Origin: DAOUBF01 sp034432795
GTDB lineage: Bacteria > Chloroflexota > Anaerolineae > DSLN01
Direction of reading: 5' to 3'
Assembly: GCA_034432795.1 (NCBI GenBank)
Contig: DAOUBF010000082.1
Span: forward strand, 1-31,742
Length of the DNA stretch: 31,742 bases
The notes beneath the pieces are model-generated. The model was not told where the DNA came from and did not search any database. It saw only the letters and a list, made by a program, of their open reading frames with translations. Position numbers and translations under genes: made by a program. This document shows positions 15,484 through 24,544 of the stretch, in pieces; within the stretch, counting starts at the first letter, position 1, and every line of letters starts with the position of its first letter.

Positions 15484-16762
15484 TTAAGCCGCATTTCCCA
15501 GGACTTCGGGTTCCCAGGCAATGGGGTGCTCGGATTCGGTCAGGAGCAGGGGGCGCGATTTGTGTAGGATGCTGTCGGCATTGATGATCACCTTACGCAC
15601 GTCGCGCCGCGAGGGGATTTCATACATCACATCCAGGAGAGCGGCCTCAATAATGGCCCGCAGGCCACGGGCGCCGGTATCGTGCCTGAGCGCCTGTTCC
15701 GCCGCCGCAGCCAGGGCATCCTCTGTGAAGATCAGGTCCACATTGTCCAGCGCCAGCAGGCGCTGAAACTGCTTGACAAGCGCGTTCTTGGGCTGCGTCA
15801 AGATCGCCATCAGCGCGGCTTTATCCAGAGGCTCCACATTCACAATGATGGGCAGGCGCCCCACCAGTTCAGGGATCATCCCGTAGCGCATCAGATCGTC
15901 GGGGGTCACCTGGCGAAGCAACTCCGCCTCGGTCCATTCGCGCTTCTGACGGGTGCCGAAGCCCAATTGCCCCTTCACGCCGATGCGCTCCGCGATGATC
16001 CGGTCCAACCCATCAAAGGTGCCGCCGCAGATGAACAGGATATTGGAGGTATCAATCTGGATGAACTCCTGATGAGGGTGTTTGCGGCCCCCCTGCGGCG
16101 GAACGTTGGCAATAGTGCCCTCAATGATCTTAAGCAGCGCCTGCTGCACCCCTTCCCCGGAGACATCGCGGGTGATAGAGGGGTTATCACCGCTCTTGCG
16201 GGCCGTTTTATCAATCTCGTCTATATAGACGATGCCTTTCTCTGCACGGGCGATGTCAAAATCTGCGGCCTGAATCAGGCGCAGCAGGATGTTCTCCACA
16301 TCCTCGCCCACGTAACCGGCCTCGGTCAAGGCCGTGGCATCGGCGATACAGAAGGGCACATCCAGGATACGGGCCAGCGTTTGCGCCAGGAGCGTTTTGC
16401 CGCAGCCGGTCGGGCCGATGAGCAGGATATTACTCTTTTCCAGTTCCACATCATCGGCCAGCCGCGGGCTGGAAATGCGCTTATAGTGGTTGTAGACCGC
16501 CACCGAAAGCACCCGCTTGGCCCGGTCCTGCCCCACGACATACTCGTTGAGATGTTCGTAGATCTCTTTGGGCGAGAGGAAGCGCTCGGCATGGGGGTCG
16601 GGCGCTTCCTCTCGCCCCGCATCCTCTTGCAGAATTTCGCGGCACAGTTCCACGCACTCGTCGCAGATGAAGACGCCCTCCGGCCCAGAGATCAGCCGGC
16701 GGACCTCTCCTTGGGCGCGCTTGCAAAACGAGCAGCGCTGCGGCTCGTGCTGGTGGACCGCT

Positions 16763-16770
<8 letters not shown>
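15484..16770 (-). CDS. clpX: ATP-dependent Clp protease ATPase subunit ClpX
   Basis: An AAA+ unfoldase that feeds substrates to ClpP. The 428-residue protein has the N-terminal four-Cys zinc-binding domain (CSFCKRAQ ... FICDECVELC), Walker A GPTGCGKTLLAQTLA, pore loop GYVGEDVE, Walker B IVYIDEIDKTA and sensor region PELVGRLP. The ClpP-docking IGF loop appears as LGF. The ATG at 16770 overlaps the clpP stop (16763) by 8 bases, which argues for coupled translation and sets the start over the longer in-frame ATG at 16800. Third gene of tig-clpP-clpX; a terminator follows. Confidence 0.98.
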
Positions 16771-17431
<661 letters not shown>

Positions 17432-17444
17432 AGTGAATATCTCC

Positions 17445-18881
17445 TTATCCTTCCGATACGAGCACTGTTGAAGTGCCTGTGGGCTGATCGCCAGCCTCAG
17501 GCATCTGCCCCTTGGCGATCTGCACCAGCCGCTCAATGGCCTTATCTGTCAACAGATCGTTCTTAATGCGACGCTGCTGGGTCGGCGTTGAGAGGAGCTC
17601 GCGGAATCTCTCCGCCTGCTCGCCCAGCGGCTGACTCATGGCTGTAATCTCTTTCTGAATCTCGTCAGTGCTCACCTCCAGCCCTTCGCGCTTGATCACT
17701 TCCGCCAGCACCAGGCCACGCTTCAGCCGCTTCTCAGCGCGAGGGCGCAGTTCCTCGCGGTAGGCGTTGCGCGTCTTGCCCTGGAGCTTAAGGAAGTCAT
17801 CTAACGTCAGATGGTTCTGAGTCCGCAGGTCCTGGTCCAGGCTGGCCATCATCTCATCCAGTTCGCGTTCCAGCATGAACGGCGGGTATTCAATGCGGGC
17901 CTGCTCAACCAGCGCATCCAGCACCTGGTAGCCGAAATCGGTATCGGCCTGGCGTTGGAGCGTCTCTTGAAGTTGCTGGCGCATCCGAATGCGCAGGTCC
18001 AGCATCGTCTGGACATGCTCATCGCCCAACGAGCGGGCGAAGTCGTCGTCCAGCGGCGGCAGGAAGCGCGACTGCACCTTATGCACAGTGACGCGGAACT
18101 GCACATCGCGCCCGGCGGCCCGGCGGTTGGGATGGTCGTCGGGATAGTGGAGCGTGAAGGTGCGTTCCTGGCCGGGGACCGCGCCCACCATCTCCTGTAC
18201 GAACCCTGGCCCCGGCCACTCCTCCTCAGGGTTCAACAGGATGTCAACCTCGTCGCCGCGCACGACCACCTGCCCGTCCACCCGGCCACGCAGTGAGACC
18301 GTCACCACATCGCCAAGCTGGGCCGGGCGGTTCACCGGCTCAATCAAGGCCCGCTGGGCACGCAAGGCTTCCAGGGCCTCCTTAAGCATATCGTCGGAGA
18401 CCTCCACTTTAGGCGGCTCCAGGCGGAGAGCGCGGTAGTCGCCCAGTTCCACCAACGGCGCGAGCGGGACGATCATCTCCAATGTCAACGCCGGTTCGCT
18501 GCGGACATCCTCCAGCCGCCCCGGCGCAAAGGGCTCCAGCCCTGTCAGCGTCAGGGCTTGTTCATAGACCTCCTGCGTCAGTGGCTCCAGCGCCTCCTCC
18601 AGCAGGGCCTCCCGGCCCACGTAGCGCAGCATAATCGGGTAAGGCACTTTGCCTTTACGGAAGCCGGGAACGTGCATCTGCTGGGACAGGCGACGGGCCG
18701 CCTGTTGCAGGGCCGCCTCAACCCGCTCCGAACCGATCTCAATGGTCAGGCGCACCTCGCGCCCTTCCAGCGGCTGTACCCACACCTTCAGGCCATTGGC
18801 CTCCATAGGGGGCGCCTGAGGCTCGCCAGCCGCCTGGGCCTCGGTTGCCTGAGAAACCTCCTCTACAGTTTGATCCGTCAC
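17445..18881 (-). CDS. tig: Trigger factor (ribosome-associated chaperone / PPIase)
   Basis: Binds nascent chains at the ribosome exit tunnel. The 478-residue protein has an N-terminal ribosome-binding domain with VPGFRKGKVPYPIM (variant of the GFRxGKxP signature), a central FKBP-like PPIase domain (about residues 190-275) and a helical C-terminal chaperone domain with LERELDEMM and LKRGLVLAEVIKREGLEVS. An extra acidic, Ala/Pro-rich stretch of about 30 residues precedes the first domain. The GTG at 18881 is used; AAGGA lies just upstream and no better ATG is near. It leads the tig-clpP-clpX operon. Confidence 0.96.
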   Translation of the reverse strand: MTDQTVEEVSQATEAQAAGEPQAPPMEANGLKVWVQPLEGREVRLTIEIGSERVEAALQQAARRLSQQMHVPGFRKGKVPYPIMLRYVGREALLEEALEPLTQEVYEQALTLTGLEPFAPGRLEDVRSEPALTLEMIVPLAPLVELGDYRALRLEPPKVEVSDDMLKEALEALRAQRALIEPVNRPAQLGDVVTVSLRGRVDGQVVVRGDEVDILLNPEEEWPGPGFVQEMVGAVPGQERTFTLHYPDDHPNRRAAGRDVQFRVTVHKVQSRFLPPLDDDFARSLGDEHVQTMLDLRIRMRQQLQETLQRQADTDFGYQVLDALVEQARIEYPPFMLERELDEMMASLDQDLRTQNHLTLDDFLKLQGKTRNAYREELRPRAEKRLKRGLVLAEVIKREGLEVSTDEIQKEITAMSQPLGEQAERFRELLSTPTQQRRIKNDLLTDKAIERLVQIAKGQMPEAGDQPTGTSTVLVSEG

Positions 18882-18944
18882 AGTCCTTCCCTTCTCTAGG
18901 ATACCCGGCAGATATATCGGCTCGCCAGGGCAAGTCTCCAGAGA

Positions 18945-18953
18945 ATTATAGCA
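18945..18953 (-). promoter_or_regulatory. Extended -10 promoter of tig-clpP-clpX
   Basis: The minus strand reads TGCTATAAT (perfect TATAAT with an extended TG), 64 bases before the tig start. No good -35 was seen at 17 bp, consistent with extended -10 promoters. Confidence 0.7.
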
Positions 18954-19012
18954 TGTGTGTCAGGCTCACGCTAGTGCCAACCTGTACCTTGTTCGTCTCC
19001 GGCGACTTTCTG

Positions 19013-19021
19013 TGCTATACT
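19013..19021 (+). promoter_or_regulatory. Extended -10 promoter of the Trm112-like gene
   Basis: TGCTATACT lies 33 bases before the start codon. The TG dinucleotide makes it an extended -10. It diverges from the tig promoter. Confidence 0.65.
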
Positions 19022-19054
19022 ATGCCCCCGATCCTGAAGGGGGAGGTTGACCGG

Positions 19055-19300
19055 ATGATCAGCCCTGAGTTGCTTGAGGTCCTGCGCTGTCCGCATTGTG
19101 TCTCTGGCCCCACCCGTAAGCCCGGGCCGGACCCTGGGCGGCTGGAACTCGTCAAGGAAACCTGGCTGGTGTGCCTGGAGCCGGACTGCGGGCGCAAATA
19201 CCCCATCCGAGATGACATCCCGGTGATGCTCATTGAGGAGGGCGATAAGTGGATCAACACGCCTGTTGAGGAACTGCCCGTCCCGCCTCCCAAAGGATAA
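19055..19300 (+). CDS. Trm112-family zinc-binding protein
   Basis: An 81-residue protein with the Trm112/YcaR layout: ISPELLEVLRCPHC at the start, a second pair of Cys in CLEPDCGRKYPI, then the ending DDIPVMLIEE. Family members bind zinc and act as activators of methyltransferases (in eukaryotes and archaea) or are uncharacterised (in bacteria). The ATG at 19055 has GGGAGG 8 bases upstream. A 19-residue insertion (GPTRKPGPDPGRLELVKE) between the two Cys pairs makes it longer than the usual ~60 residues. First gene of a plus-strand run. Confidence 0.85.
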   Translation: MISPELLEVLRCPHCVSGPTRKPGPDPGRLELVKETWLVCLEPDCGRKYPIRDDIPVMLIEEGDKWINTPVEELPVPPPKG

Positions 19301-19347
19301 ATCAGGGGGAGTTTGTCTTCACAGGCAATGGCGAAAGGAATGTCACC

Positions 19348-19803
19348 TTGAGCCTGGCGAAAGGCAGCTATGTCCTGGTTCTGGCGCTCAGGCAGCCCCT
19401 GACGCTCAACGTCGGTCGCCTGGGCGCGTTCCATTTCCCCGCAGGCACATATGCCTATACCGGCAGTGCGCTGGGGCCGGGCGGGCTGGCCGCCCGCCTG
19501 GCCCACCACCGCCGCCTGAGCCAGCCCCCGCACTGGCACATAGACTATTTGCGCCCTCACGCCCACCTGTGTGAAATCTGGTCGGCGGTTTCAGATGAAC
19601 GCCTGGAGTGCGCCTGGGCACAGGCACTGTTCAGCCTGCCGGGCGCACAGGTTATCGCACCGCGCTTCGGCGCTTCGGACTGCCACTGCCCGGCCCATCT
19701 GATCTACTTCAGTCAGCCTGTGCACTTCAGTGCCTTTGCCCGGCAGGTTGCGAGGGGGCGCGCACTCGTGCGCGAAGTTGTGGACGGAGGATCTCCATGC
19801 TAG
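19348..19803 (+). CDS. DUF123 / GIY-YIG-like protein
   Basis: A 151-residue protein with the DUF123 pattern: GSYVLVLAL, VGRLGAFHFPAGTYAYTGSA, GPGGLAARLAHH and HWHIDYLRPHA. DUF123 has a GIY-YIG-like nuclease fold and is often linked with endonuclease III; activity is unproven. The only in-frame start is the TTG at 19348, with AAGGA about 10 bases upstream. It ends in ATGCTAG, overlapping the HEAT-repeat gene by 7 bases, so both are translated together. Confidence 0.8.
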   Translation: MSLAKGSYVLVLALRQPLTLNVGRLGAFHFPAGTYAYTGSALGPGGLAARLAHHRRLSQPPHWHIDYLRPHAHLCEIWSAVSDERLECAWAQALFSLPGAQVIAPRFGASDCHCPAHLIYFSQPVHFSAFARQVARGRALVREVVDGGSPC

Positions 19804-20375
19804 AGGCCGACCTCGCACACCTGCGCGAGGGCGATGAGGAGACCCGGCAGGCCGCCGCCGAACGACTGGCGCAGGCCGGGAAAGCGGCCCTGCCCGGCTT
19901 AATTGAAGCCTTGCGCCACCCCGATGCCGACGTGCGCTGGTGGGCGGCCTGGGCGTTGGCGGGCATCCCCGATGGCGCAGCCGTCTCAGCGCTCATGGCC
20001 GCGCTGGATGACGCCGACGCCAGCGTGCGCGCCTGCATCGCGCTGGCGTTGGGCCAGCAGGGTAACCCGGCGGCGATTGATCCCCTGCTGGCGCTGCTGG
20101 ATGACCCGGACATGATGGTGAATGCCTCGGCCATGGCCGCGCTGGTGCAGATCGGCCCACAGGCCGCGCCCGGCCTGATCGCCACACTGCAATCGGGCAG
20201 CCCTACGGCCCGGATGCGTGCGGCCCAGGCCCTCGTCCCATTGCGCGTGCAGGCGGCGATTCCGGCGCTTTTCGCCGCGCTCGAGGACGACAACCCCTCA
20301 GTCCGGCACTATGCCGAGGAAGCGCTGGAACGGCTGGGAGTGGGCCTGACGATTGTATCGCCGGGCTGGGCATAG
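19797..20375 (+). CDS. HEAT-repeat protein (PBS lyase-type repeats)
   Basis: A 192-residue protein made almost wholly of helical repeats of about 31 residues, such as GLIEALRHPDADVRWWAAWAL, ALDDADASVRACIALALG, LLDDPDMMVNASAMAALV and ALEDDNPSVRHYAEEALERL. Such repeats form a curved scaffold for protein binding; no enzyme activity is implied. The ATG at 19797 has GGAGG six bases upstream and overlaps the DUF123 gene stop. No signal peptide, so cytoplasmic. Its partner is unknown; the tight coupling suggests it works with the DUF123 protein. Confidence 0.9.
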   Translation: MLEADLAHLREGDEETRQAAAERLAQAGKAALPGLIEALRHPDADVRWWAAWALAGIPDGAAVSALMAALDDADASVRACIALALGQQGNPAAIDPLLALLDDPDMMVNASAMAALVQIGPQAAPGLIATLQSGSPTARMRAAQALVPLRVQAAIPALFAALEDDNPSVRHYAEEALERLGVGLTIVSPGWA

Positions 20376-20402
20376 GGCGCCGACTTTTCCTGCCCGCTGT
20401 GT

Positions 20403-20408
20403 TATATT
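20403..20408 (+). promoter_or_regulatory. Possible -10 box (TATATT)
   Basis: TATATT ends 19 bases before the ATG at 20428. No ribosome-binding site lies between, suggesting a very short leader. No clear -35. Confidence 0.45.
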
Positions 20409-20427
20409 ACAATCGTAGGCCCTGAAC

Positions 20428-22146
20428 ATGGACGATCACCTGCTTGCCTGCCTGGATGCGGTGGAACTGTTCAGCCGGTTGTCGCAGGGCGAACTGGCGG
20501 AGGTGGCTGCCCTGGCCGAGCCGGTCTATTGCTCCGCCGGTGACATCCTCTGCCGCCAGGGGGAAGCGAACGCGACCTGGTACGCCCTGGCTGCCGGGCG
20601 GGTGGAGTTGCGCCGCCTGGACGCCGAGGGGGTGGAGCAGGTGGTGGCCGTGCTTGAGCCGGGCGATAGCTTCGGCACGGCGGCATTGCTCCTGGGCGAG
20701 CCTCAGCGCGTGACCGCCCAGGCATTGGAAAACAGCGACCTTCTGGCGATCCGTAAGCCCCGCTTTGATGCGCTGCTGGCCCGCCGCCCGCGCCTGGCGG
20801 ACCGCCTGGTGCTTGCGCCGGAGGTGCGCCGCCGCCTGAAAGCGCCGCGCTTCCCCTGGCAGGGCCGGGGTGAGGTCACCATTCTCGTTGCCCGTCGCCA
20901 TGTGTGGAGCCTGGCGCGCTCCATGCTGGGCGTCGCTTTGGTGCTTGTGCTCCTCATGCCACTGGTCGCCTGGGCCTGGGCGCGCCACCTGCAGCCCTGG
21001 GCCGTGACCATCGCCGCGCAGACGCTGGTCTCGCTCCTGGGGTTGTGGGCCTTCATAGACTGGCTCAACGATACCTATATTGTGACGAATAAGCGGGTGG
21101 CTTTTGAGGAGCGGGTCTTGTTCGTATTTGAGACGCGGACGGAGGCGCCCCTGCGCTCCATCCAGAGCGTGGAGGTGCGCCGTCCTGGCCCACTGGCCCG
21201 CCTGTTGGATTTCGGCGACGTGATCACCGCTACGGCGGGGTGGCCCGGTCAGGTCCGCTTTCGCACCGTGCCACACCCCGACCGCATCGCCCAGGCCATC
21301 TGGGAGGCGGTTGAGCAGGAGCGCGCCCAGGCGCGGGCCGAAGCGCGTGAAGCCATCCGGGCCACGATGCGCCAACGGCTGGGCCTGGCCGCGCCGGAGC
21401 CGGAGGCAACCGCGCCCCCGCAGCGCCCCCGCCGTCTGCGATGGCATGGACCACTGTGGGTCGTGTATCTGCTGCTGTCTCGCTTCTTTGACCACGTCAT
21501 CCCCCGCGTGCGCATTGAGAGCGGCGATACCGTGACGTGGCGCAAGCACCCCCTGGTGCTGATCCGCGAGACCTGGCGCCCCTTCCTGGGGCTGGCCCTG
21601 GCAACGGCGCTCTTGCTCCTGCGCGCGTATGAGGTCATTCGCTTCACCTGGCCCCCGCCCGATGTGTTCCTGGCGGCCTACGCGGTGACCGCTGCGCTTT
21701 TGATCGGCTGGATACTCTGGAAGTTGGAGGACTGGCGCAACGATGTCTATCAGGTCACCTCGCAACGGGTGGTTGACCTGAAGCGGCGGCCTTTCTGGCT
21801 GGGCGAGGACCGACGGGAGGCGCCCCTGGAGACGGTGCAGAACATCACCTATCACATCCCCGGCATCCTGGCGCGACTGCTCAACACAGGCACAGTCATT
21901 GTCCAGACCGCCGCCCGCACAGGTGACCTGCAATTTGATTGGGTTTACGACCCGGCGGGGGTACAGCAGGAGATCTTCCGGCGGATGGAACGCTTTCACC
22001 AGCGCAGGCGCGAGGAGGAAGCCCGCCAGCGCCAGGCGGAGTTGTCGGACTGGTTTTCAGTGTATCACGAACTCCAGGCCCCTCCCCCATCCAGGGAGGA
22101 GGAACACTCCCCCTCTCCCCAGCGTGGAAGAGGGGGTGGGGGGTAA
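20428..22146 (+). CDS. cNMP-binding-fold protein with two membrane-anchored bPH domains
   Basis: A 572-residue predicted membrane protein. Residues about 10-120 form a Crp-type cyclic-nucleotide-binding domain. Two blocks follow, each a pair of membrane helices (about 165-215 and 385-430) leading into a bacterial PH domain (NDTYIVTNKRVAFEERV ... and NDVYQVTSQRVVDLKRRP ...; DUF304/bPH2 pattern). In the cyclic-nucleotide pocket the usual FGE is FGT (T84) while the Arg ten residues later (R94) remains, so cNMP binding may be weakened or lost. The last ~22 residues (PPPSREEEHSPSPQRGRGGGG region) are encoded by a C/G-rich repeat. Function unknown; membrane sensing or scaffolding is a guess. Confidence 0.82.
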   Translation: MDDHLLACLDAVELFSRLSQGELAEVAALAEPVYCSAGDILCRQGEANATWYALAAGRVELRRLDAEGVEQVVAVLEPGDSFGTAALLLGEPQRVTAQALENSDLLAIRKPRFDALLARRPRLADRLVLAPEVRRRLKAPRFPWQGRGEVTILVARRHVWSLARSMLGVALVLVLLMPLVAWAWARHLQPWAVTIAAQTLVSLLGLWAFIDWLNDTYIVTNKRVAFEERVLFVFETRTEAPLRSIQSVEVRRPGPLARLLDFGDVITATAGWPGQVRFRTVPHPDRIAQAIWEAVEQERAQARAEAREAIRATMRQRLGLAAPEPEATAPPQRPRRLRWHGPLWVVYLLLSRFFDHVIPRVRIESGDTVTWRKHPLVLIRETWRPFLGLALATALLLLRAYEVIRFTWPPPDVFLAAYAVTAALLIGWILWKLEDWRNDVYQVTSQRVVDLKRRPFWLGEDRREAPLETVQNITYHIPGILARLLNTGTVIVQTAARTGDLQFDWVYDPAGVQQEIFRRMERFHQRRREEEARQRQAELSDWFSVYHELQAPPPSREEEHSPSPQRGRGGGG

Positions 22147-22147
22147 A
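22079..22147. repeat. C/G-rich palindromic repeat, copy B (overlaps a coding end)
   Basis: The two-palindrome unit seen at 170, ending in GTGGGGGGTAAAT. The TAA of that boundary is the stop codon of the preceding gene, so the repeat supplies the C-terminus. Confidence 0.85.
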
Positions 22148-22172
22148 TCTGCCCTTTTTGCGCGCTTTGCGG

Positions 22173-22178
22173 TATAAT
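22173..22178 (+). promoter_or_regulatory. -10 box (TATAAT) of def
   Basis: A perfect TATAAT ends only 12 bases before the def ATG, so the transcript would start about 5 bases before the ATG (essentially leaderless). No ribosome site is present. Confidence 0.65.
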
Positions 22179-22190
22179 TAGAGAATAGCG

Positions 22191-22742
22191 ATGACAATAC
22201 GCGAAATTATTCAACCGGATAATCCCATACTTCGGCAGAAGGCCAGGCGCGTGGGGAACTTCGGCAAGGCCCTGCAGGAACTGATTGATGACATGGTGGA
22301 GACCATGCGGGCCGCACCCGGCGTTGGTCTGGCTGCGCCCCAGGTCGCGGTTCCGCTGCGCGTCATCATCGCTGAGCCGCCGGAGGACGACGAGGACCCC
22401 CTGAGCGGCAAGCTCTACATTCTCGTTAATCCGGAGATCGTCCGCGCCTCCAAAGAGATGGAGGAGGGCGTTGAGGGCTGCCTCTCCATCCCCGGCTGGG
22501 CCGGGCTGGTGGAGCGCCACGTCAGCATCACGGTGAAGGGACAGGACCGCTATGGCAAGCCCTTGCGCCTGAAGGCGCAGGGCTACCTCGCCCGCATCCT
22601 CCAGCATGAGATTGACCATCTGGATGGCATCCTGTTCATTGACCGCATCACCGACCCGGAGAAGGTCTGGCGGGTCCCGCCGGAGGAAGAGGAGGCGATA
22701 ACGCCACAGGGGGCCGAACTGGTGGGGGCGACCGGTATTTGA
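22191..22742 (+). CDS. def: Peptide deformylase
   Basis: Removes the formyl group from the N-terminal Met of new proteins. The 183-residue enzyme has all three metal-site motifs: GVGLAAPQV (residues about 44-52), EGCLSIPG (metal Cys) and QHEIDHLDG (metal His pair and catalytic Glu). The C-terminus is extended and acidic (PPEEEEAITP). The ATG at 22191 lies 12 bases after a perfect -10 box and has no ribosome site, consistent with leaderless translation. No fmt (its common partner) lies next to it. The stop codon overlaps the -35 box of the next promoter. Confidence 0.97.
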   Translation: MTIREIIQPDNPILRQKARRVGNFGKALQELIDDMVETMRAAPGVGLAAPQVAVPLRVIIAEPPEDDEDPLSGKLYILVNPEIVRASKEMEEGVEGCLSIPGWAGLVERHVSITVKGQDRYGKPLRLKAQGYLARILQHEIDHLDGILFIDRITDPEKVWRVPPEEEEAITPQGAELVGATGI

Positions 22743-22767
22743 CAGTTGTGGTTCTCTGTGATATGAT
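22739..22767 (+). promoter_or_regulatory. Promoter of the SAM-riboswitch/metK unit
   Basis: TTGACA (22739-22744), a 17-bp spacer and TATGAT (22762-22767) with an extended TG at 22759-22760. The -35 box shares bases with the def stop codon. Confidence 0.85.
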
Positions 22768-22797
22768 TGGTCCACAATTGAATATACGCTGATGGCG

Positions 22798-22900
22798 CTC
22801 TTATCCAGAGAGGCGGAGGGACCGGCCCTGTGAAGCCTCGGCAACCAGCTCGGTAAGCATGGTGCCAACTCCGGCAGACGTGGGTTCTGGAAGATGAGAG
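22798..22900 (+). ncRNA. SAM-I riboswitch (S box)
   Basis: P1 stem ctcttatc (22798-22805) with gatgagag (22893-22900); conserved cores agagaggcggaggga, gaagcctcggcaacc (22832-22846) and ggtgccaactccggcaga (22861-22878). It binds S-adenosylmethionine and, with the terminator downstream, should lower metK transcription when SAM is high. Confidence 0.95.
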
Positions 22901-22922
22901 GTCACGCACGATGATGTCCCCG

Positions 22923-22955
22923 GCCCTTTCATCCCCCAGAAAGGGCATTTTTGTT
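22923..22955 (+). terminator. Riboswitch-controlled terminator before metK
   Basis: An 8-bp stem gccctttc / gaaagggc (22923-22930, 22939-22946) followed by atttttgttt, 23 bases after the SAM-I aptamer. It is the expression platform. Confidence 0.88.
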
Positions 22956-23031
22956 TCAGCAACCGACACCCCGTGCTCTGGCGCGAGCAAGCCACTGACG
23001 CGAGAGCACAGAAAGGATTTAACCAGGAGCG

Positions 23032-24225
23032 ATGGGAGCAAGTGAACGCAATATCGTTGTAACGGAAGCCACCGGCCAATCTATTGACGACCTGCCGGTG
23101 GAGATCGTGGAGCGGAAGGGCATCGGCCACCCGGATAGCCTGTGCGATGGCATCGCCGAACGGGTCTCGCGGGAGTACTCGCGCTGGTGCGAGGACAATC
23201 TGGGCACATTGCTTCATCATAACTTTGACAAGGTGCAACTCGTCGCCGGTGAAGTGGAGGTCACCTTTGGCGGCGGCTTCATGATCAAGCCGATCCGCAT
23301 CCAGATCGCCGGGCGGGGGACGCCGAGCTTTAACGGCCAGAAGGTGCCTATGGAGACCATCGCCATTGAAGCGGCCCGCGCCCATATCCGCGAGACGATG
23401 AAGTACCTGGACCCGGTGCGGCACTGCGTGATTGAGAGCTATGCCGGGCGGGGCGCGCCAGAACTCGTCAGCGTGGTGGACCAGGCCACCGCCAATGATA
23501 CCAGCTTCGGCGTGAGTCATTGGCCGCGTTCCATCCTGGAGCGCGATGTGTATGAGACTGCCCAGCACATCAACTACGCCCTGCGCGAGCAGTTCCCTAT
23601 CGGCGAGGACGTCAAGGTGATGGGCCTGCGTCAAGGCCGACACGTCACCCTGACCTGCGCCATCCCCTTTATCGCCCCGCGCATCAAGGACGCCGATGAA
23701 TACGAGGAAGCCAAGCACGCCGTCCGCGAAGCGATCCAGGCGTTTGTGGAGACCCTGGACGACCGCCCGGTGACGGTCTATGTGAACACTGCTGACGCGC
23801 CCGAGCGGGGCGATTACTACCTGACGCTGACGGGAACCTCCGCGGAGATGGGCGACGACGGTTCGGTGGGGCGCGGCAACCGCGTGAACGGCGTGATCGC
23901 CCCCTTCCGCCCCACCAGCCTGGAGGCCGCCGCAGGCAAGAACCCCATCTCGCATGTGGGCAAGGTCTACAACGTCCTGGCCTTCCTGGCGGCCCAGGAT
24001 ATCGTCAGGCGCGTGCCCAGCGTGAAGGAGGCCAGCGTGTACATCCTCTCGCAGATCGGTCACCCCCTGGACCAGCCACTGATGTGCACGGCGATGGTGC
24101 GCCCCGCCAACGGCAGCCTGACGCCAGCGATTGAGGCCGATGTGCGCGCCGTGTTGGAGGAGCACCTAAGCAATGTCGGCCAGGTTCGCGCCAAGATTCG
24201 TTCGGGTGAGGTCAGCCTGTACTAG
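23032..24225 (+). CDS. metK: S-adenosylmethionine synthetase, archaeal type
   Basis: Makes SAM from methionine and ATP (cytoplasm). The 397-residue protein belongs to the archaeal MAT family (PF01941-type), not bacterial MetK: it has GIGHPDSLCDG (residues 32-40), GGGFMIKPIRIQIAGRGT and the archaeal signature GDDGSVGRGNRVNGVIAPFR. The usual bacterial motifs (GAGDQG, GGGAFSGKD) are absent. The ATG at 23032 follows AGGAG with only a 2-base gap, but homology begins within a few residues. It is controlled by a SAM-I riboswitch, so an archaeal-type enzyme has been placed under a bacterial switch. It is apparently a single-gene unit. Confidence 0.96.
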   Translation: MGASERNIVVTEATGQSIDDLPVEIVERKGIGHPDSLCDGIAERVSREYSRWCEDNLGTLLHHNFDKVQLVAGEVEVTFGGGFMIKPIRIQIAGRGTPSFNGQKVPMETIAIEAARAHIRETMKYLDPVRHCVIESYAGRGAPELVSVVDQATANDTSFGVSHWPRSILERDVYETAQHINYALREQFPIGEDVKVMGLRQGRHVTLTCAIPFIAPRIKDADEYEEAKHAVREAIQAFVETLDDRPVTVYVNTADAPERGDYYLTLTGTSAEMGDDGSVGRGNRVNGVIAPFRPTSLEAAAGKNPISHVGKVYNVLAFLAAQDIVRRVPSVKEASVYILSQIGHPLDQPLMCTAMVRPANGSLTPAIEADVRAVLEEHLSNVGQVRAKIRSGEVSLY

Positions 24226-24491
24226 TGGGACGTTTGGCATGACAAGGTCCCCAGATTGACGACCGCCAGGCAGGCCACTTCCCAAGAAGCGTAGCCGCTG
24301 GTTACGGCGAGTAGCCGTTTGGCCCTGGCTCTTCGCCCAGAAGAATCGGTTTTAGCTTGTTTGTCACCCCCTCCCACTCCCTCCCCCTGGATGGGGGAGG
24401 GAGTGAGCTGTCCCCCTCCCCCTTGCGGGGGAGGGTTGGGGTGGGGGGGAAACGCACCTGACATTCCCCTAGCCAGGCCCCTCTCATCTGT
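24226..24491. other. Intergenic region with repeat copy C
   Basis: There is no gene between metK and the radical SAM gene. It holds an A/T-poorer stretch with small inverted repeats (tagccgctggttacggcgagtag region, about 24286-24320) and copy C of the C/G-rich repeat (24365-24449). Nothing else was recognised. Confidence 0.7.
24365..24449. repeat. C/G-rich palindromic repeat, copy C
   Basis: Same plan as copy A: caccccctccc, then palindrome ccctccccctggatggggg, then cccctcccccttgcgggggag and a tail GGGTTGGGGTGGGGGG followed by AAAC. Confidence 0.87.
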
Positions 24492-24499
24492 GGTAAAAT
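24491..24499 (+). promoter_or_regulatory. Extended -10 (TGGTAAAAT) before the radical SAM gene
   Basis: TAAAAT (24494-24499) preceded by TG, 45 bases before the start codon. No convincing -35. Confidence 0.5.
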
Positions 24500-24544
24500 T
24501 AAGAGGTGGGCTGGGACGGGAACGTCCTGGAAGGGGGTAAGGCA

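Noticed and set aside
20407..21999. 530-residue frame antisense to the cNMP-bPH gene
   Set aside because: Low-complexity composition (Gln, Arg, His-rich), no motif; the plus-strand frame has clear domains.
22801..24165. 454-residue frame antisense to metK
   Set aside because: It covers the riboswitch and metK in reverse and has no recognisable family pattern.
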